From positions 20,072-84,071 of the forward strand of contig JAECYW010000041.1 in the NCBI GenBank assembly GCA_023014335.1: DNA of 64,000 bases, read 5' to 3'. Under the pieces are notes generated by a model that ran no database searches, had not been told where the DNA came from, and worked only from the letters and a program-made list of their open reading frames with translations. The position numbers and the translations under genes are program-made. Origin of the DNA: Galerina marginata (Eukaryota > Basidiomycota > Agaricomycetes > Agaricales > Galerinaceae). Positions 60,268 to 64,000 of the stretch are shown piece by piece (positions within the stretch are counted from its first letter, which is position 1; every line of letters starts with the position of its first letter).

Positions 60268-60492
60268 GCATTCTGCTTCCACGTCCCATCAGCCTCATAC
60301 ATGGCCAAAACGACGCCCAGCACCGCTCCGAGTGCCCCTCCCCTCCAATGAGGTATGTGGGCCGGAAAATTAAGGATTTTGGGCAGGAGGAAAGTGCGTT
60401 GCACTAGGTATGTCGCGAAAACGACCCCTGCTGTGCAGCTAACCCACACCTCAAATCCCAGCGCCAATCCAGTGCCGCCGCCCTCCTACGTC
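60268..60492. repeat. 225-bp perfect direct repeat, copy 2
   Basis: Identical to 58334-58558. Its right flank differs completely from that of copy 1: a GC-rich repeated region starts immediately after CCTACGTC. Confidence 0.85.
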
Positions 60493-60950
60493 GTCGATGC
60501 AGTGACGCTGTGCCACCGCCGCTGCATCGTACATCACTCCCCCACTTTGTCGACGTGGCCGCGGCGGTCACTCTGCCTCCACCACGAAAGACGTCGACAA
60601 GGATAACGCAGGCAATGCCACTGTTACTGCCTCCTCCACCCGCGTCGACGTGGCTAACGCATACCTGCATGCGCCTTGTCAGCCACCGTGGATACAGTTG
60701 ACCACCCCAACGTCTTTCACCTTGCCGCCGCGGTCACGCTGCTTTCACCACTTCGAACGAAATTGACGTCGTCCACGTCCCAATTACCAGCTTCTCTACG
60801 CCACACCACCGTTGCTACCCCTCCACCCGCGTCGAGGCAGCTAACGCAGACCGCGTTTATCTTCTCAACCACCACTGACGTAGTCAACGTGGCCGAACCA
60901 GCTGCGAATACTGCAACTCTCTCAACATCCCCAGCTCCGTAGCAGATACA
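60493..60950. repeat. imperfect tandem repeat, Pro/Thr/Ala-coding
   Basis: Two diverged units of about 170-190 bp. The first runs from about 60540 and contains GCCGCGGCGGTCAC, CCTCCACCCGCGTCGACGTG and GCTAACGCA. The second runs from about 60715 and contains GCCGCCGCGGTCAC, CCTCCACCCGCGTCGAGGCA and GCTAACGCA. Plus-strand frames read AAAVTL...PPAS.. in both. It may be a decayed coding minisatellite. Confidence 0.5.
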
Positions 60951-62567
60951 AGCCACGCGATATTAACAGTGTTCGACGACTAACTGGCTTCCCACCCCCG
61001 TTCGTACACAATGTCAAATCGTACGTCATACGCGAAACAGATTCAAGGAAGACACCCCCTTGCCCCAACCTTGCCATCACTTGCGCCTTTGGCAGGCTAG
61101 CTGACCCGTATGCTGTCGTTTGCCAACTCGCAGCTCCCTGCAACCATTCCTTTTGCCCTGTTTTGCCATCTCCATGCCTGCGCACACCATTCAGCAAATT
61201 TAATAGTGAATGAGCTTGTCACCGAAGTCAAACCTGCAACAAGACACTTACCAAATTGCGAGTACCTCTCCGACCCCGCTCTTCGCCACTTCCCGCCTTC
61301 TCAGTGATTTCGTGCATTGCCTGTTCTTGCTTTGGGCATTGATCTTCGAGGCGAAGGCTTACTACACCCAGCTGCTCATTCGGACGCCTTTGTTTACAGG
61401 AAGTGGAAAGCGTTCATCAGAGCAGCGTACAAATCCACCTCGAAATGCTTGTCCTCATTGTCGTTGTCTCGGCATGCGGACACCGTATCCTTCTAGTTTG
61501 CTCTCTACCCATATTGCATCTTTGCCATGCCGGCACAGTGGAGTACCAGTAGAGTTGGGACTGCAGCTGGAACTATTTCTGAAACGTCGTCCGCTCAGCG
61601 CCACTTCTGCCATTCCTTTCACAATTGGTACGTGAATTATTTACTCCCGCTTCTCTGTGTTACCTGGCCTACCTGCATTGATCAATGAAGAAGAATAGAT
61701 TCGTATATGCCATGCCAGATAATGGCCATCAAGCCAAGTTGAGACTAAATATCCACCGTTTTTGATATTCTTGGAGTCATTTTGAAGGGTAAAACCATAC
61801 GGGTCATGGGTATGGGTATTGATGGGTACAGGTAGGCGCCGGGATATCCGATACATCACCGGTACAGCACTTTCAATATCAGTACCGGATATTTATTATT
61901 TATTAATACATCTCATGGACATACTTTCTGCAGACCGAAATACCTGTGTACTTTGTAATTTCCCATGACCATACCAAATGCTATTTAATATGACTTTATC
62001 AAGATTGTAAATTCCACTTCACACTCAGTTTCTGTCCCAATAACTGCCTACTGTATTATTACACAGACAGGGCCAACAGAGTTGGGGAACAATCATTTTG
62101 ATCATTCAAGAACAGAGGGTTTTTTATTCCAGTATGTATTATCAAGTCATATCAATCAATTGTGGGTATTGTGTTTTAGTAACTCAGAAATTATTACCAA
62201 CAGAATCTTATTTAAAATGACTACTGTTCAATAATGTCTGAGATCTGAACAAGCGTTTCTCTTTGAGCATAGAGCAAGGTATGTGATTTTCTGTAAAATC
62301 ATCAACATGCAACATTTATGCATAATACCAATCGCTCACTAAGCCAACTAGACTTGCCACCATGTTGATTAACGTGGTTAATATCTTAGTAAGATTGATT
62401 TAATGCACTAACAAGAAATTTATAGAATTTACTGCAGCAGGTACATGGCAAAACAGCTAAGACAAGTGCTGACAGACTTGTTGTGTCCGGTCACAGTGTA
62501 CCATGGCCAGACGATGGATGGATGCAACCGATCAATTGTGACATCTAAAAAAGGAAACAGTAAAAAA
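60951..62567. other. intergenic, shifting from GC-balanced to AT-rich
   Basis: A 141-codon frame at 61210-61635 lacks support. From about 61880 the sequence becomes markedly AT-rich and remains so to the right edge. Confidence 0.45.
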
Positions 62568-62574
62568 TATAAAA
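62568..62574 (+). promoter_or_regulatory. TATA box of the right-edge gene
   Basis: TATAAAA lies 62 bp upstream of the ATG at 62630, in the usual spacing for the genes of this window. Confidence 0.5.
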
Positions 62575-62629
62575 CCACGCGAGAATGTCTTGAATTCTCG
62601 TCTTTTCTTTCTCTGACTTAACTGCCATC

Positions 62630-64000
62630 ATGCCAAACTCTGACCAATACAAGAACCTCTCTCCAGCCGAAGCGTTTTTAGCAGTTACACCAATTAATCT
62701 TTTCGAAGAATCTACCAGTCCATCTGGAAGAAACAAGGATTTCGACATTCCATTTATAACGGCAACAGATACCTCAAAGCTGAAACGAAAACCCGAGGCT
62801 ATTTCTCACTCAAACTCTGCGATGCCATCAAAAACGGCTGGAATCATCATAAGGTCATCATCTGAACCAACTCCTCAGCGAATCTCAATCGCATTAGAAG
62901 ACTCTCCCCTTCGCTCCAGTCGTAATCAAACTATATCCTTCTTCGACCCACCTCGGCCAAAACATACAAGTGTTAATGGTGCAAGACATTCGAGAGGCCG
63001 TTTGCAATCTAGAGCAGCTGCATCATCTTCTGGTTATGTTGTTCTTCAACCGGTCATTTCCAGCCATCCTATGGTTTACCAGTCTGACTGTAGAACTTCT
63101 ACGAAGACCACAAAACTGAAGAATTTCATCTCCACAGATTCGACATCAACAATAACATCAGCCACTCTGTTAAAGCCTCTTTCATTGTCTTTATCGGACG
63201 ACCATCATTCCGATATAGACATACCGAAGGCATTACCATCTGTCACCAGCACTGGTGCAATCGATGCACTATTTATCGATCAAAACTCGTCAAATATTCC
63301 ATCGCAGATGCATCAAGATACAACCGTCCTACCCATCCCTGAAAACCATCTACTCTCTGCAGACCAATACTTTGATCGTTCACATCGCTGCCCCTTCTAC
63401 AACCTTTTGCCAAAAGGAAATATTCCTCAACGAGTTCGCCTCCCATCATGGAGGAATATGCTTCCTGGATTTACAGAAAGAAGACCGTGCCTAACCAAGG
63501 AACAAGTAACCACTACCAAGTACCAGCCCGAAGTACTCCGAATTAAAACTATTCAACACATCGACTTCGCATCCCAATATATGGGTGCCGTTTGGATTAT
63601 AACATTCGATCATCGATCAGTAAAGGAATCAGTTTCTCCAGGTAGCCGTATTATATTTGGAAACTCGGACAAGCCTAGCAAAACGATCTGCTACTTCCTC
63701 ACTCGGGTGCGCTATGTCTTCGCAGATGTGGTTGATGTCGAAGCAGTCGCCTATGATCACAGAGGATTATATTATCCAGAATCAAGCCGGACTTGGCCTC
63801 CCATTGTTGTCCGTTTACCACGCAAGAAACTTTTGGGCTTTAGCTTTCAAATCTGGAAAGCCGTTACGCAGCAAGCACGCATGAAACCCGATATGACTCT
63901 TCATGCATGGTGGAAGGTGCACTATTATCCAATGTTCTATAAAACAATCCCACTTGACCCTCGAGACTTTCGTATTCAACCAGTTTCAAATGATCAAATG
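62630..64000 (+). CDS. large unidentified protein, 5' part, cut by the window edge
   Basis: From the ATG at 62630 the frame is open for all 457 codons to the last base, with no stop and no intron needed. Residues 1-240 look disordered: Ser/Thr/Pro-rich, with SPAEAFLAVTPINLFEEST near the start. From about residue 260 the composition becomes globular: YFDRSHRCPFYNLLPKGNIP, RVRLPSWRNMLPGF, HIDFASQYMGAVWIITFDHR, FLTRVRYVFADVVDVEAVAY, KKLLGFSFQIWKAVTQQA and HAWWKVHYYPMFYKTIPLDP. Codons favour A or T in the third position, unlike the G/C-ending codons of TRK or Rtt106. I recognise no family. It could belong to a mobile or otherwise foreign element; that is inference. Confidence 0.7.
   Translation, partial: MPNSDQYKNLSPAEAFLAVTPINLFEESTSPSGRNKDFDIPFITATDTSKLKRKPEAISHSNSAMPSKTAGIIIRSSSEPTPQRISIALEDSPLRSSRNQTISFFDPPRPKHTSVNGARHSRGRLQSRAAASSSGYVVLQPVISSHPMVYQSDCRTSTKTTKLKNFISTDSTSTITSATLLKPLSLSLSDDHHSDIDIPKALPSVTSTGAIDALFIDQNSSNIPSQMHQDTTVLPIPENHLLSADQYFDRSHRCPFYNLLPKGNIPQRVRLPSWRNMLPGFTERRPCLTKEQVTTTKYQPEVLRIKTIQHIDFASQYMGAVWIITFDHRSVKESVSPGSRIIFGNSDKPSKTICYFLTRVRYVFADVVDVEAVAYDHRGLYYPESSRTWPPIVVRLPRKKLLGFSFQIWKAVTQQARMKPDMTLHAWWKVHYYPMFYKTIPLDPRDFRIQPVSNDQM

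Noticed and set aside
58334..60492. The two 225-bp repeats as LTRs of a retroelement
   Set aside because: They lack TG...CA ends, a flanking target duplication, and any primer-binding or polypurine tract; they also read as a coding fragment on the minus strand.

Overview
The window reads as nuclear DNA of a mushroom-forming basidiomycete (Agaricomycetes). The genes are monocistronic and lie on both strands. They are cut by many 50-60 nt GT-AG introns, and several are families typical of these fungi: FunK1 kinases, a class II haem peroxidase, ankyrin/MYND and F-box proteins, a BTB protein, a Y3-like small secreted protein and secreted ACMSD-type amidohydrolases. All exon models below were spliced by eye; conserved motifs restored across junctions and matching phases are the main support.

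Layout, left to right. 0.66-2.96 kb: a non-autonomous DNA element with terminal inverted repeats of about 555 bp. 3.25-4.9 kb (-): ankyrin/SEC-C-like/MYND protein. 5.47-7.2 kb (-): 13-exon class II peroxidase with an incomplete Mn site. 7.2-10.1 kb: gene-poor, with decayed repeats. 10.1-11.9 kb (+): F-box protein. 13.6-17.6 kb (+): TRK potassium transporter. 17.7-31.5 kb: FunK1 kinase array on the minus strand with three intact copies (A, B, C), one pseudogene (D) and one remnant (E), interrupted by a truncated TRK copy and an orphan membrane-protein gene. 31.9-33.3 kb (-): mitochondrial citrate carrier. 34-35.3 kb (+): BTB protein. 35.8-40.3 kb (-): two tandem secreted amidohydrolases. 41.1-42.3 kb: truncated copy of the 49.6 kb histone-chaperone gene, carrying a 499-bp hAT-type MITE. 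43.6-44.3 kb (+): Y3-like secreted protein. 45.2-47.9 kb (-): second F-box protein. 49.6-51.3 kb (+): Rtt106-like histone chaperone. 52.2-53.4 kb (+): paralogue of the 22 kb membrane protein. 55.2 kb: 150-bp TA-flanked MITE. 56.5-57.7 kb (+): secreted two-repeat jelly-roll-like protein. 58.3-60.5 kb: small gene inside an inverted repeat, itself inside a perfect 225-bp direct repeat. From 62.6 kb to the right edge: an uninterrupted, AT-rich reading frame of at least 457 codons and unknown family.

The dominant theme is local duplication and decay. TRK, FunK1, amidohydrolase, Rtt106-like, orphan-membrane and several non-coding blocks all occur more than once, often with one damaged copy. I see no operon-like or biosynthetic cluster in which neighbouring genes clearly serve one pathway. 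The peroxidase (lignin or humic oxidation), the amidohydrolases (aromatic acids) and the secreted binding proteins are individually consistent with a litter- or wood-associated fungus.
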